48,097 nt of DNA from Aurantimicrobium sp. (GTDB lineage: Bacteria; Actinomycetota; Actinomycetes; Actinomycetales; Microbacteriaceae), in NCBI GenBank assembly GCA_024644865.1, contig JAHEGZ010000010.1, positions 1 to 48,097 of the forward strand, read 5' to 3'. Numbering within the stretch: position 1 is the first letter of the stretch; each line of letters begins with the position of its first letter. Both the position numbers and the translations under genes were made by a program. Below, piece by piece: positions 35,294 through 43,817 of the stretch. The notes under the pieces were generated by a model that was not told the DNA's origin, ran no database searches, and saw only the letters and a program-made list of their open reading frames with translations.

Positions 35294-36079
35294 CCGGCGC
35301 GAACCAGCTTCAAACCACGTGCCTATTTCGTCGCCAGCAAGAGCCTGCGCGACCATGGATGCCGCAGTCACCAGAACGGGCACACCAGCGTCGGTCGCGA
35401 CGTGGGCTGCTGATACCTTTGTCGCAGCTCCCCCGGTACCCACACCGGCAGCACCGATTGAACCAAACTCCACTCCCTCGAGCTTGTCGCCATAAGTGAC
35501 GTACTCGATGCGCTCAGCTCCCTTTTCGTGCGGCGGTCGGGTGTAAAGAGCGTCAACATCAGAGAGCAGCACCATCGCGTCGGCTTTGACCAACACGGCT
35601 ACCAGAGCGGCGAGGCGGTCGTTGTCGCCGAAACGAATCTCGTGAGTGGCAACGGTGTCGTTCTCATTCACAATCGGCAGGATGCGCAGGCTGAGCAGGC
35701 GGTCCATGGCACTCTCGGCATTATTTCGGTGAGTTGGATTCTCGAGATCACCGGCGGTGAGCAGAACCTGCCCGGCCGTGATGCCATAGCGATCGAGGCT
35801 GTCTTGGTAGCGGTAGATCAACACGTTTTGCCCGACGGCCGCCGCGGCCTGCTGGGTCGCGAGGTCATCGGGGCGGACGTCTAGCTTCAGATAGGGAAGG
35901 CCGGTCGCGATCGCACCTGACGAAACCAAAACGACCTCGGTTCCATGCGCGTGGGCGGCTGCCAGAGCATCAACGATGACTTCGATTTGACCGGCGTTCT
36001 CGCCGCTAATCGACGACGACCCGACCTTCACCACAAGGCGACGCGCAGAAGAAAGTTCGTTACGACCAGTCACTGTCAT
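35291..36079 (-). CDS. proB: Glutamate 5-kinase, short form without PUA domain
   Basis: Phosphorylates glutamate in the first step of proline synthesis. The 262 residues cover only the amino-acid-kinase domain: LVVKVGSSS near the start, [34 protein letters not shown] in the central part and [15 protein letters not shown]. The C-terminal PUA domain of the roughly 370-residue form is absent. I chose the ATG at 36079 because GGAG is six bases upstream; an ATG at 36085 directly abuts that GGAG. It overlaps the obgE stop by 20 bp, so it is read in the same operon. Confidence 0.94.
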   Translation of the reverse strand: MTVTGRNELSSARRLVVKVGSSSISGENAGQIEVIVDALAAAHAHGTEVVLVSSGAIATGLPYLKLDVRPDDLATQQAAAAVGQNVLIYRYQDSLDRYGITAGQVLLTAGDLENPTHRNNAESAMDRLLSLRILPIVNENDTVATHEIRFGDNDRLAALVAVLVKADAMVLLSDVDALYTRPPHEKGAERIEYVTYGDKLEGVEFGSIGAAGVGTGGAATKVSAAHVATDAGVPVLVTAASMVAQALAGDEIGTWFEAGSRR

Positions 36080-37589
36080 CGTCATCTCCGTCTTGCCACA
36101 GTCCCGCTTCTTTTTCTCTCACCAGTTCAGCGCGGGCTTCAGTCTTGGCGTCCATCAGTTCAAAGTAGTCATCACGACGCTGTTTATTAGTTCGACGATT
36201 ATTCTCGCTCAAACGATCGTCTGTTCCACGAGGACCCGCGATGAGTTCAGCGGTCGAGGTCAACGTTGGCTCCCAGTCAAACACCACTCCGTTACCCTGA
36301 CCGATGACGACCGTAGACCCGGGGACAGCCCCCTTAGCAAAAAGCTCAGTTTCGACGCCGAGTTTGGCCAAGCGGTCTGCCAGGAAGCCGACCGCCTCGT
36401 CGTTAGCGAACATCGTCTGTTGCACCCAGCGCTCGGGCTTATCGCCACGAATGCGGAACAACGGACCACTCGGCGCATTTTCAACCGTGATGGTGAAATC
36501 GACCGGGTTAACCGCCTTGGGGCGAAGAACGATGCGCGTGGGCGTCTGAGCCTCTGCCTCTGCGGCCGCAGCGCGGGCCTGCTCAACAACCTCAGCGAGG
36601 GCAAACGAGAGCTGGCGAAGTCCATCGTGGCTTACTGCCGAAATTTCGAAGACCCGATATCCCATTTTTTCAAACTCTGGCTTGACCAAGTCGGCCAAGT
36701 CACGAGCGTCGGGCACATCTACCTTGTTCAGGGCAATCATCGCGGGCCGCTCAAGGAGGGGCACCTGACCTGCCGGAACCGGATAAGCGGCGAGTTCTGC
36801 CTGCAACACCTTGAGGTCGGTCAGTGGGTCACGACCGGGCTCAAGCGTGGCGCAGTCAATGACGTGAAGAAGCGCTGAACATCGCTCAACGTGACGTAAG
36901 AAGTCCAGACCCAAGCCCTTGCCCTCGCTCGCGCCCTCGATCAGTCCAGGAACGTCGGCAATGGTGTACCGGACTTCACCGGACTGAACCACACCGAGGT
37001 TAGGGTGCAGCGTGGTGAACGGGTAGTCAGCAATCTTGGGGCGAGCGGCTGAAAGCGCAGCAATCAGCGACGACTTACCGGCCGAGGGAAAACCCACGAG
37101 CGCGACGTCAGCGACCGTCTTGAGCTCGAGGATGACATCGCCCTGCCAGCCCTCCGTGCCCAGAAGGGCGAATCCCGGAGCTTTGCGCTTTGACGAGGCT
37201 AGAGCGTTGTTACCAAGGCCGCCCATGCCGCCCTGAGCGGCAACGAATGACATGCCAGCTACGTTGAGGTCGACGAGCTCGCGACCGAACTCGTCTTTGA
37301 CGACAGTGCCCACCGGGACCGCAAGCTCGAGAGTCGCACCGGTCGCACCGTTGCGGTAGTCACCCATTCCGTCGCCGCCGTGTTCGGCAGTTTGGTGTGG
37401 GTGGCGGTGATGCCCGAGCAGGGTAGTCACCTGGGGGTCAGCGACCAGAACGATGTCTCCACCGTTACCACCAGCGCCACCATCGGGGCCGGCCAAAGGT
37501 TTGAACTTCTCGCGGCGGATCGAAGCACAACCGTCACCGCCGTTGCCGGCACGCAGATGAAGCGTGACGGTGTCAACGAATGTAGCCAT
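36060..37589 (-). CDS. obgE: GTPase ObgE/CgtA
   Basis: Essential GTPase in 50S assembly and stress signalling, 509 residues. The Gly-rich Obg domain (about 2-158) starts [20 protein letters not shown]. The G domain has [30 protein letters not shown] and [10 protein letters not shown]-terminal OCT domain (about 350-430) ends in a charged tail [10 protein letters not shown]. The ATG at 37589 follows an excellent AAGGAGG; the longer ORF from 37637 would run into the terminator of rpmA. It heads the obgE-proB-(proA) unit. Confidence 0.96.
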   Translation of the reverse strand: MATFVDTVTLHLRAGNGGDGCASIRREKFKPLAGPDGGAGGNGGDIVLVADPQVTTLLGHHRHPHQTAEHGGDGMGDYRNGATGATLELAVPVGTVVKDEFGRELVDLNVAGMSFVAAQGGMGGLGNNALASSKRKAPGFALLGTEGWQGDVILELKTVADVALVGFPSAGKSSLIAALSAARPKIADYPFTTLHPNLGVVQSGEVRYTIADVPGLIEGASEGKGLGLDFLRHVERCSALLHVIDCATLEPGRDPLTDLKVLQAELAAYPVPAGQVPLLERPAMIALNKVDVPDARDLADLVKPEFEKMGYRVFEISAVSHDGLRQLSFALAEVVEQARAAAAEAEAQTPTRIVLRPKAVNPVDFTITVENAPSGPLFRIRGDKPERWVQQTMFANDEAVGFLADRLAKLGVETELFAKGAVPGSTVVIGQGNGVVFDWEPTLTSTAELIAGPRGTDDRLSENNRRTNKQRRDDYFELMDAKTEARAELVREKEAGLWQDGDDDDSDWS

Positions 37590-37635
37590 GTTCCCCTCCT
37601 TCGAGAAAATCTGAGCGAGCGTAGCGATGAAAAGC

Positions 37636-37658
37636 AAAAAGGCGAGCCATAGCTCGCC
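37636..37658 (-). terminator. Intrinsic terminator after rplU-rpmA
   Basis: On the minus strand GGCGAGC, four bases, GCTCGCC followed by five T. It lies between rpmA and obgE and should uncouple them partly. Confidence 0.88.
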
Positions 37659-37681
37659 CCTTCGCAGGAAAATCGTTGGTG

Positions 37682-37933
37682 TTAGACAGCGACGATGTTG
37701 ACGACCTTACGGCCACCCTTCGTGCCGAACTCAACCGAACCAGCGGCAAGAGCGAACAGAGTGTCGTCGCCACCACGGCCGACGTTTACGCCGGGGTGGA
37801 AGTGGGTTCCGCGTTGACGAACGAGGATCTCGCCTGCGCCAACCTTCTGACCACCGAAACGCTTAACGCCGAGGCGCTGTGCGTTCGAGTCACGACCGTT
37901 GCGAGTGGAGCTCGCACCCTTTTTGTGTGCCAT
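37682..37933 (-). CDS. rpmA: 50S ribosomal protein L27
   Basis: Protein of 83 residues located at the peptidyl-transferase centre. The start [20 protein letters not shown] and the block [10 protein letters not shown] are standard. GAGGAGAAG precedes the ATG at 37933. It lies 18 bp after rplU and is followed by a terminator. There is no N-terminal cleavable extension of the type seen in Firmicutes. Confidence 0.97.
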   Translation of the reverse strand: MAHKKGASSTRNGRDSNAQRLGVKRFGGQKVGAGEILVRQRGTHFHPGVNVGRGGDDTLFALAAGSVEFGTKGGRKVVNIVAV

Positions 37934-37951
37934 GTCTTCTTCTCCTCGGCC

Positions 37952-38260
37952 TTACTTAATTCCGGTGACCTTGACGCGCGTAAGCTCCTGGCGGTGTCCC
38001 TGGCGACGCTTGTAACCGGTCTTGTTCTTGTAGTGCTGGATGACAATCTTCGGGCCACGGAGGTCTTCGAGAACCTCAGCGGTCACGGTGACCTTAGCCA
38101 GCGAAGCTGCGTCAGAGGTGATCTTGTCACCGTCGACGAGCAAAACTGCGGGAAGAGTGATGATGCCCGACTTGTCGGCCTGAATACGGTCCATCGTGAC
38201 GATGGTTCCGACCTCAACCTTTTCTTGGCGGCCACCGGAGCGCACTACTGCGTAAACCAC
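37952..38260 (-). CDS. rplU: 50S ribosomal protein L21
   Basis: Protein of 102 residues that binds 23S rRNA. Sequence is typical: [17 protein letters not shown] at the start and [19 protein letters not shown] near the end. The start is GTG at 38260; the ribosome site is weak (TTAGG, nine bases upstream). It is the first gene of rplU-rpmA and is preceded by a promoter and a leader with three hairpins, so regulation at the mRNA level is plausible. Confidence 0.96.
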   Translation of the reverse strand: MVYAVVRSGGRQEKVEVGTIVTMDRIQADKSGIITLPAVLLVDGDKITSDAASLAKVTVTAEVLEDLRGPKIVIQHYKNKTGYKRRQGHRQELTRVKVTGIK

Positions 38261-38288
38261 TTCTCGTACCTAACTTCGTTGATGTTGT

Positions 38289-38365
38289 GCGCCTGATTGG
38301 CGCTGATGTGTGTTGCTCTCGCAACAAAACCCGTGTGCATTTCTTTGCCGAGGCAAATGGCGCAC
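38289..38365 (-). promoter_or_regulatory. Structured rplU leader with three hairpins
   Basis: On the minus strand three hairpins follow each other: an imperfect one at 38335-38365 (GTGC..ATTTGCC / GGCAAA..AAATGCAC), a perfect 5-bp stem with GAGA loop at 38312-38325 (GTTGC / GCAAC) and a perfect 5-bp stem at 38289-38303 (GCGCC / GGCGC). This looks like a ribosomal-protein leader. L21 leaders are known in Firmicutes, but I cannot match this one to them by eye. Confidence 0.55.
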
Positions 38366-38374
38366 CAAAGGTCA

Positions 38375-38404
38375 AGAATAGCCTGAGGTTTGGCCTACGG
38401 TCAA
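38375..38404 (-). promoter_or_regulatory. rplU-rpmA promoter
   Basis: TTGACC (38399-38404), 18 bases, TATTCT (38375-38380) on the minus strand. This is the best -35/-10 pair in the window. The TGA stop of rne is inside the -35. Predicted leader length is about 105-110 nt. Confidence 0.75.
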
Positions 38405-40644
38405 ACCGAGCGGCCGCGTCCCCTGCCCTGTCCGGGCGACTTGGGCTCCGGAAGAGCCCCGAGCACCTCATCGAGGAGGTTTTCGGTGTCTTGAGTGCTC
38501 ACGCGACGAGAAGCACGGCGCGCTTTCACCGGGATATCGAGGATTTCGATGATCTCGGGTGCCTCATCCGTTGACGCCTCGATGTTTTCGCCGGATTCGA
38601 CCTCGACGATGTCGATGGATGCCCCTTCGGCAGTCATTTCTTCATCGTGGTGGTGATGGATTGTGCTCGCGGCGATCTTGGCGAGCGCGCTTGCGGCACC
38701 CTCAGGAATCACATGCGGTTCGACGACCGGCGCTGCCGCCTGACGCGACTTACGACGATTAGGCGACTTCTCCCCTGCCGGCGACTGCGGGCCGTTAGCA
38801 GACTTGCGCGTGACGGGCTCGTGGAACACCACAACACCGCGACCAGCACAGATATCACAGGGCTCGCTGAAGGTCTCAAGTAGGCCCAAACCGACCTTTT
38901 TACGGGTCATCTGAACGAGTCCGAGCGACGTGACCTCAGCAACCTGGTGCTTCGTACGGTCACGACTCAAACACTCCACGAGACGACGATGTACCAGGTC
39001 TCGGTTGCTCTCCAGAACCATGTCGATGAAGTCGACGACGATGATTCCACCAATGTCACGCAGTCGTAGCTGACGCACAACTTCTTCGGCGGCCTCGAGG
39101 TTGTTCTTGGTGACGGTTTCTTCAAGGTTTCCGCCCGAACCGACGAACTTGCCAGTGTTGACGTCGACGACCGTCATCGCCTCGGTGCGATCGATGACGA
39201 GCGATCCACCAGAAGGCAGCCACACCTTGCGGTCGAGAGCCTTCTCGATCTGCTCGGTCACGCGGTATGCCGCAAACGCGTCGGTTCCCTTGGGGTGAAC
39301 GGCGATGCGCTCGAGGAGCTCCGGGGCGACCTGCTCGAGGTAACCGGTGATGGTGGCGTGAGCGGCTTCGCCGTCGATGACCATCTTTTGGAAGTCTTCG
39401 TTGAAAACGTCACGAACGATCTTGATCAGCAAGTCGGGCTCGCTGTGCAGCACGGCGGGAGCAGCACCACTGGCAACCTTCTCCTGGATGCTGTTCCACT
39501 GTGCCGTCAGACGGTTGACGTCAACGGTCAACTGCTCTTCGGTTGCACCCTCAGCGGCCGTACGAACAATAACGCCAACGCCCTCGGGCAGAACCTCCTT
39601 GAGAATCTTCTTGAGGCGCGTGCGCTCGTTCTCGGGAAGCTTGCGGCTAATGCCGTTCATCGAACCGTTCGGCACCACGACCAGGTATCGACCCGGCAGC
39701 GAAATCTGGCTGGTCAGGCGAGCACCTTTTTGTCCGACCGGGTCTTTGGTGACCTGAACCAGAACCTTGTCACCAGGCTTGAGCGCGAGCTCAATCCGGC
39801 GAGGCTGGTTTCCTGTCTCGACCGAATCCCAGTCAACTTCGCCCGAGTAGAGCACAGCATTGCGGCCGCGTCCAATGTCGACGAAGGCTGCCTCCATCGA
39901 GGGCAGAACGTTCTGCACTTTTCCGAGGTAAACATTGCCAATGAGGCTGGCCTCGGATGACCGGGCAACGTAGTGCTCAACCAATACGTTGTCTTCGAGA
40001 ACGCCGATCTGAACACGGTCGTCTTTTTCGCGCACGACCATGGTGCGGTCAACAGCCTCTCGGCGAGCGAGGAATTCACTCTCGGTTACGACAGTGCGAC
40101 GACGACCTGCATCCCGACCATCGCGACGACGCTGCTTCTTGGCTTCGAGACGAGTCGAACCTTTGATGCGCTGTGGCTCGGTGATCAGCTCCTGTTCGCG
40201 CGGCGCGCGTGCGCCACCGTCTTCGCGTTCACCTCGGCGGCGACTGCGCGAACGGGTGCGCGCCGATGAACCTTCCGACTCATCGTCTCGCTCGTCAAAC
40301 TCGTCACCGTCGCGACGATCATTGCGGACGCGACGGTCGTTGCGCTCGGCGCGATCGTCGAAACGCTCATCAAAACGAGCGCTGCGGTCTCGCGAACGAC
40401 GCTCGGAGATGGGAGGAAGGGGCGGCGCAAAGAAGATCAGATCGGTGACCTCTTCGGCCGTCAGCGTGGGGAACACGACGGGCTCGGGAGTGGTTTCGAC
40501 GGGCTCAACAACAGCAGACGCCTCAGCATCTACTTCAGGTTTGTACGCCTTCTCTGGATTCGGTTCCAGAAATAGCGTGTTTTCAAATTCATTCACCATG
40601 AGCGGTGTACTTCCCGCTCCGGTCAATAACCGCTGTGCGGCCAC
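38401..40644 (-). CDS. rne: Ribonuclease E/G
   Basis: Endoribonuclease for mRNA decay and rRNA/tRNA processing. The 747-residue protein has a long Arg/Asp/Glu-rich disordered N-terminus (about 78-150), an S1 domain (VYLGKVQNVLPSMEAAFVDIG near 240-262), the catalytic core with VVDVNTGKF and IIVVDFIDM, the Zn-link CDICAGRG, and a basic, disordered C-terminus. It is an actinobacterial type with flanking disordered arms. Two starts are possible: GTG at 40644, six bases after TAGTTT, or ATG at 40599 (MVNEFENTL), which lacks a good ribosome site. I list the longer one, with low certainty about the first 15 residues. It precedes rplU. Confidence 0.93.
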   Translation of the reverse strand: MAAQRLLTGAGSTPLMVNEFENTLFLEPNPEKAYKPEVDAEASAVVEPVETTPEPVVFPTLTAEEVTDLIFFAPPLPPISERRSRDRSARFDERFDDRAERNDRRVRNDRRDGDEFDERDDESEGSSARTRSRSRRRGEREDGGARAPREQELITEPQRIKGSTRLEAKKQRRRDGRDAGRRRTVVTESEFLARREAVDRTMVVREKDDRVQIGVLEDNVLVEHYVARSSEASLIGNVYLGKVQNVLPSMEAAFVDIGRGRNAVLYSGEVDWDSVETGNQPRRIELALKPGDKVLVQVTKDPVGQKGARLTSQISLPGRYLVVVPNGSMNGISRKLPENERTRLKKILKEVLPEGVGVIVRTAAEGATEEQLTVDVNRLTAQWNSIQEKVASGAAPAVLHSEPDLLIKIVRDVFNEDFQKMVIDGEAAHATITGYLEQVAPELLERIAVHPKGTDAFAAYRVTEQIEKALDRKVWLPSGGSLVIDRTEAMTVVDVNTGKFVGSGGNLEETVTKNNLEAAEEVVRQLRLRDIGGIIVVDFIDMVLESNRDLVHRRLVECLSRDRTKHQVAEVTSLGLVQMTRKKVGLGLLETFSEPCDICAGRGVVVFHEPVTRKSANGPQSPAGEKSPNRRKSRQAAAPVVEPHVIPEGAASALAKIAASTIHHHHDEEMTAEGASIDIVEVESGENIEASTDEAPEIIEILDIPVKARRASRRVSTQDTENLLDEVLGALPEPKSPGQGRGRGRSV

Positions 40645-40650
40645 TGGCCG

Positions 40651-40678
40651 AAACTAAACCTTGGGGTGATGCATCCAA
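40651..40678 (-). promoter_or_regulatory. Candidate leaderless promoter of rne
   Basis: On the minus strand TTGGAT (40673-40678), 16 bases, TAGTTT (40651-40656), then six bases to the GTG at 40644. A hairpin with TGGGG / CCCCA outer arms overlaps the -35 and spacer. The remaining roughly 150 bp up to the VKOR side show only short inverted repeats. Confidence 0.45.
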
Positions 40679-40890
40679 GGATGCCCCACCAAACTTTTTC
40701 GGTAGAGAACGGTGTTGTTCTCCCACCACACGTGAACACCTCGCGGGCATTCACTAACGCAAAACCACTGTGGGTCTTACAAAGTCTTCGTGCATTGCCG
40801 AAGTGAATCGACGAACGCGTGTCTTTAGTATCGCATGAATGCCCCGCGCCGTGAGCATGTTCAGCCGTGGTTCAGACTTTCACTGGAATA

Positions 40891-41499
40891 ATGGCGAATG
40901 TGACCCAGATAACGACTGAACGCAAACCGGTAGCCATTTCACTGCTCCTCATCATTTCGGGGCTCGTCGGTCTCCTCGCCGCGTTCATGCTCACGTACGA
41001 GAAATTTCACGTGCTTCTGCACCCGGGCACGACCGCATCCTGTGACTTCAGCATCGTTGTGCAGTGTGGCAAGAACCTTGCCTCGTGGCAGGGTTCCCTC
41101 CTCGGTTTCCCGAACCCGATGATTGGCATGATGGCCTGGCCCGTCGTAATAACGACGGGTGTGGTCCTGCTTGCCGGCGGAACTCTCGCTCGGTGGTACT
41201 GGCGCGCCCTGCACACCGCTTCGATGGTCGCCTTCGTCTTTGTCATCTGGCTCTTCGCCGAAAGTGTGTTCGACCTTGGAACGCTGTGCCCCTGGTGCAT
41301 GGTCACCTGGGTTGCGACCATCACCCTCGTGATTGTGCTCAAGGGATGGACTCTCAAGCACGGTGTGTGGGGCGAGAGCGAGTGGCTCAAGAACGCTGGG
41401 GCAAAGTTGCTGCAGTGGTCCCCCACTGTGGTTCTGGGCATCCTGCTCATCGAGGCCGTCATTGCACAGATTCGTCTCGACTGGATTCACCACCTCTAA
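40891..41499 (+). CDS. Vitamin K epoxide reductase (VKOR) family protein
   Basis: Membrane oxidoreductase that would reoxidise a DsbA-like partner for disulfide formation outside the membrane. The 202-residue protein (from ATG 40891) has about five helices. The loop cysteines are in SCDFSIVVQCGKNLASWQGS, about residues 48-67, and the active-site CxxC is LCPWCMV at about 128-134. The ATG overlaps the stop of a short upstream ORF as TAATG. A GTG at 40867 would add eight residues. It diverges from rne across about 250 bp. No thioredoxin-like partner is fused or adjacent. Confidence 0.9.
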   Translation: MANVTQITTERKPVAISLLLIISGLVGLLAAFMLTYEKFHVLLHPGTTASCDFSIVVQCGKNLASWQGSLLGFPNPMIGMMAWPVVITTGVVLLAGGTLARWYWRALHTASMVAFVFVIWLFAESVFDLGTLCPWCMVTWVATITLVIVLKGWTLKHGVWGESEWLKNAGAKLLQWSPTVVLGILLIEAVIAQIRLDWIHHL

Positions 41500-41523
41500 A
41501 TCGGCGCATTTCTCGCCGTGCCC

Positions 41524-41529
41524 TAGGCT
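41524..41529 (+). promoter_or_regulatory. Candidate -10 for the MFS gene
   Basis: TAGGCT ends 9 nt before the ATG at 41539, predicting a leader of only two or three bases. No Shine-Dalgarno sequence is present. Confidence 0.4.
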
Positions 41530-41538
41530 CAATGGGTT

Positions 41539-42990
41539 ATGACGACGACTGAGCAGGTTCGCCTCGACCCACGTAATCGGGTGGTTTTAACCATCCTCTT
41601 GATCTCGACGTTTGTCGTTTTCTTGAACGAAACCATTCTGGGCGTGGCTCTGCCTCAGATCATGAAGCAGCTGAACATTCAGCCGAGCACGGGTCAGTGG
41701 CTCTCGACGGCCTACATGCTTACGATGGCCATCGTCATTCCGGTCACGGGCTTCTTGCTGCAGCGCTTCACCATGCGCTCGCTTTACGTGCTTGCGATGG
41801 GCCTCTTCACCGTGGGCACGCTTCTCGGCGCGCTCGCCCCTGATTTCAACCAACTGCTGATAGCACGAATCATTCAGGCCGCCGGCACCGCCGTCATGAT
41901 GCCCTTGCTGATGACCAATGTGATGGTGCTGGTTCCCGAAGCAATCCGGGGAAAGATCATGGGCACAATTTCGATCGTGATGTCCGTGGCGCCCGCTATT
42001 GGTCCGGCCGTTTCAGGATTGGTGCTGAGCATTCTCGACTGGCGCTGGCTGTTCTGGCTGGTTCTGCCGATTGCTATCGTCACCCTCATCATCGGCACGA
42101 TGCGCATGCTCTCGGTTGGTGAAACTCGCAAGGTTCCCGTGGATGTTCTCTCGATCATCCTCTCGGCACTTGGATTCTCGGGGCTGGTGTACGGCCTCTC
42201 TGCTTTCGCCGAGGCTGCTCGCGGCGCAGCCCTCGTCAGCCCCTACGTTCCGCTCGTCGGGGGAGCAGTGTTCTTCACGTTGTTCCTTCTTCGACAGACT
42301 CGCCTCCAGCGTGAGAATCGAGCTCTGCTCGACCTGCGCACCTTCCGCGCTCGCCCCTTTACCATCGCCATCATCCTCATGGCCGTCTTCATGATGAGCT
42401 TGTTTGGCGTCTCGATTCTGACGCCGATTTACACGCAAAACGTGTTGGGCATCACCGCTCTGGCAACCGGCCTCATCCTGCTTCCCGGTGGACTTGCCAT
42501 GGGACTCCTCGGCCCGGTCGTCGGCCGCCTCTATGACCGTTTTGGGGCTCGTCGCCTCATCGTGCCCGGCGCGATCGCAGTCTGCATTGCCATGTGGTCA
42601 ATGGTCACCTTTGATCAGACCACCTGGCCCATTTTTGTTCTCGCGGTCAACATTCTGCTCAGCCTCGGGCTCGCCTTTATTTTTACCCCGCTCTTCACTG
42701 TCTCGATGAGCTCGGTTCCTCCCCAGCTCTACCCACACGCCAGCGCCACCGTGGGAACAATTCAGCAGCTTGCCGGTGCGGCCGGCACAGCCCTCTTCAT
42801 TACGGTATTGACGGCTGCCTCGGTCAACGCGAAAGGAGCGAGCGCGGCATCTGTCGTTGCCTCAACCTCTCACGGTGTTCAGGCAGCCTTCCTGTGTGGC
42901 GCGATCATCTCGACGCTCGCACTCATTCCGGCGGCGATGATTCAGCGACCGGCAACGCGCGACGAAATGGACGCTGAGCTGCAGCCGTAA
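41539..42990 (+). CDS. MFS transporter, DHA2-like (EmrB/QacA) drug efflux family
   Basis: Proton-driven exporter of 483 residues with about 14 hydrophobic segments. The first helix region has FLNETILGVALPQIMKQL (compare the D/E-x-TIVNVALP motif of DHA2 proteins), then STAYMLTMAIVIPVTG, and motif C occurs as SVAPAIGPAVSGLVLS. Substrate specificity cannot be read. It follows the VKOR gene with a 39-bp gap and ends 30 bp before the convergent ndk stop. No local regulator gene such as TetR or MarR is present. Confidence 0.92.
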   Translation: MTTTEQVRLDPRNRVVLTILLISTFVVFLNETILGVALPQIMKQLNIQPSTGQWLSTAYMLTMAIVIPVTGFLLQRFTMRSLYVLAMGLFTVGTLLGALAPDFNQLLIARIIQAAGTAVMMPLLMTNVMVLVPEAIRGKIMGTISIVMSVAPAIGPAVSGLVLSILDWRWLFWLVLPIAIVTLIIGTMRMLSVGETRKVPVDVLSIILSALGFSGLVYGLSAFAEAARGAALVSPYVPLVGGAVFFTLFLLRQTRLQRENRALLDLRTFRARPFTIAIILMAVFMMSLFGVSILTPIYTQNVLGITALATGLILLPGGLAMGLLGPVVGRLYDRFGARRLIVPGAIAVCIAMWSMVTFDQTTWPIFVLAVNILLSLGLAFIFTPLFTVSMSSVPPQLYPHASATVGTIQQLAGAAGTALFITVLTAASVNAKGASAASVVASTSHGVQAAFLCGAIISTLALIPAAMIQRPATRDEMDAELQP

Positions 42991-43020
42991 CTGCGGCCGT
43001 GCTCACCCCTCCCGGGCGAG

Positions 43021-43440
43021 TCAGAACCAGAGAACGAGTTCGCGCGCGCTTGACTCGGGCGAGTCACTGCCGTGCACGAGGTTCTGTGCGACCCTGAGTC
43101 CCCAGTCACGACCGAGGTCACCGCGAATGGTGCCCGGAGCTGCCGTCGTGGGGTCGGTGGTGCCGGCGAGCGAGCGGAATCCCTCGATGACGCGGTTTCC
43201 CTGCAGGCGAATGGCGACAACCGGGCCCGAGAGCATGAACTCGACCAGTGGCTCGAAGAAGGGCTTGCCTTGATGCTCTTCGTAGTGCTGTTCGAGCAGG
43301 CGGCGATCGGCATTAACCATCTTGAGGTCGGCGATGACGTATCCCTTGGCCTCGATGCGGCGCAAGATCTCACCGGTCAGTTGACGAGCAACGCCGTCGG
43401 GCTTGACGAGAACGAGAGTTTCTTCAATGGGAGTGCTCAC
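43021..43440 (-). CDS. ndk: Nucleoside diphosphate kinase
   Basis: Transfers the gamma phosphate between nucleotides by a phospho-His intermediate. The 139-residue protein has ETLVLVKPDGVAR at the start and NLVHGSDSPESSARE, in which His (about residue 123) is the catalytic one. It starts with GTG sharing one base with the stop of the DUF4233 gene; AAGG lies upstream. It is the last gene of ileS-folC-DUF4233-ndk and converges on the MFS gene. Confidence 0.96.
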   Translation of the reverse strand: MSTPIEETLVLVKPDGVARQLTGEILRRIEAKGYVIADLKMVNADRRLLEQHYEEHQGKPFFEPLVEFMLSGPVVAIRLQGNRVIEGFRSLAGTTDPTTAAPGTIRGDLGRDWGLRVAQNLVHGSDSPESSARELVLWF

Positions 43441-43817
43441 TACTGACCTTTTCTTTCAAGACGTGCACCAGCGACGATGGCGAATGTCCATGCCGCAACA
43501 AAAACGATTCCTACAAAAAACATAGCCCCCTGAATGAAGCCAGCCGCGATAACCACGGCCTGCAAAACCCAACCGACGACGATTCCGGCACGGTAACGCA
43601 GAATCAACACGGTGAGAATCATTACCAGGGCCAGTGACCATCCACCGACCAGCGCCACGATTGGCGGAAGGTCTTTGAGACCGAAAATGACGAGAGCCGC
43701 CAAGAAGATAACTATCGACTCAAATCCGAGCACGACCGAGGTCAACAGTTCGGTCACTGAACGCTGACGTCGGATGCGCGGCTCGCGCGCTGGCTTGTCT
43801 GCGGTCACTTCATCCAT
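43440..43817 (-). CDS. DUF4233 small membrane protein
   Basis: A 125-residue protein with four predicted helices (about 25-48, 51-70, 76-93 and 96-118), preceded by a basic N-terminus REPRIRRQR. It matches DUF4233, a family of unknown function found after folC in Actinobacteria. The gene overlaps folC by 13 bp and ndk by one base, so it is part of a coupled operon. No catalytic motif is visible. Confidence 0.86.
   Translation of the reverse strand: MDEVTADKPAREPRIRRQRSVTELLTSVVLGFESIVIFLAALVIFGLKDLPPIVALVGGWSLALVMILTVLILRYRAGIVVGWVLQAVVIAAGFIQGAMFFVGIVFVAAWTFAIVAGARLERKGQ

Noticed and set aside
38214-38471. Minus-strand ORF of 85 codons across the rne end and rplU leader
   Set aside because: Crosses the promoter and hairpins of rplU; no ribosome site, no recognisable protein.
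42991-43020. Terminator between MFS gene and ndk
   Set aside because: Only an imperfect GC-rich repeat with no T run; not strong enough to call.
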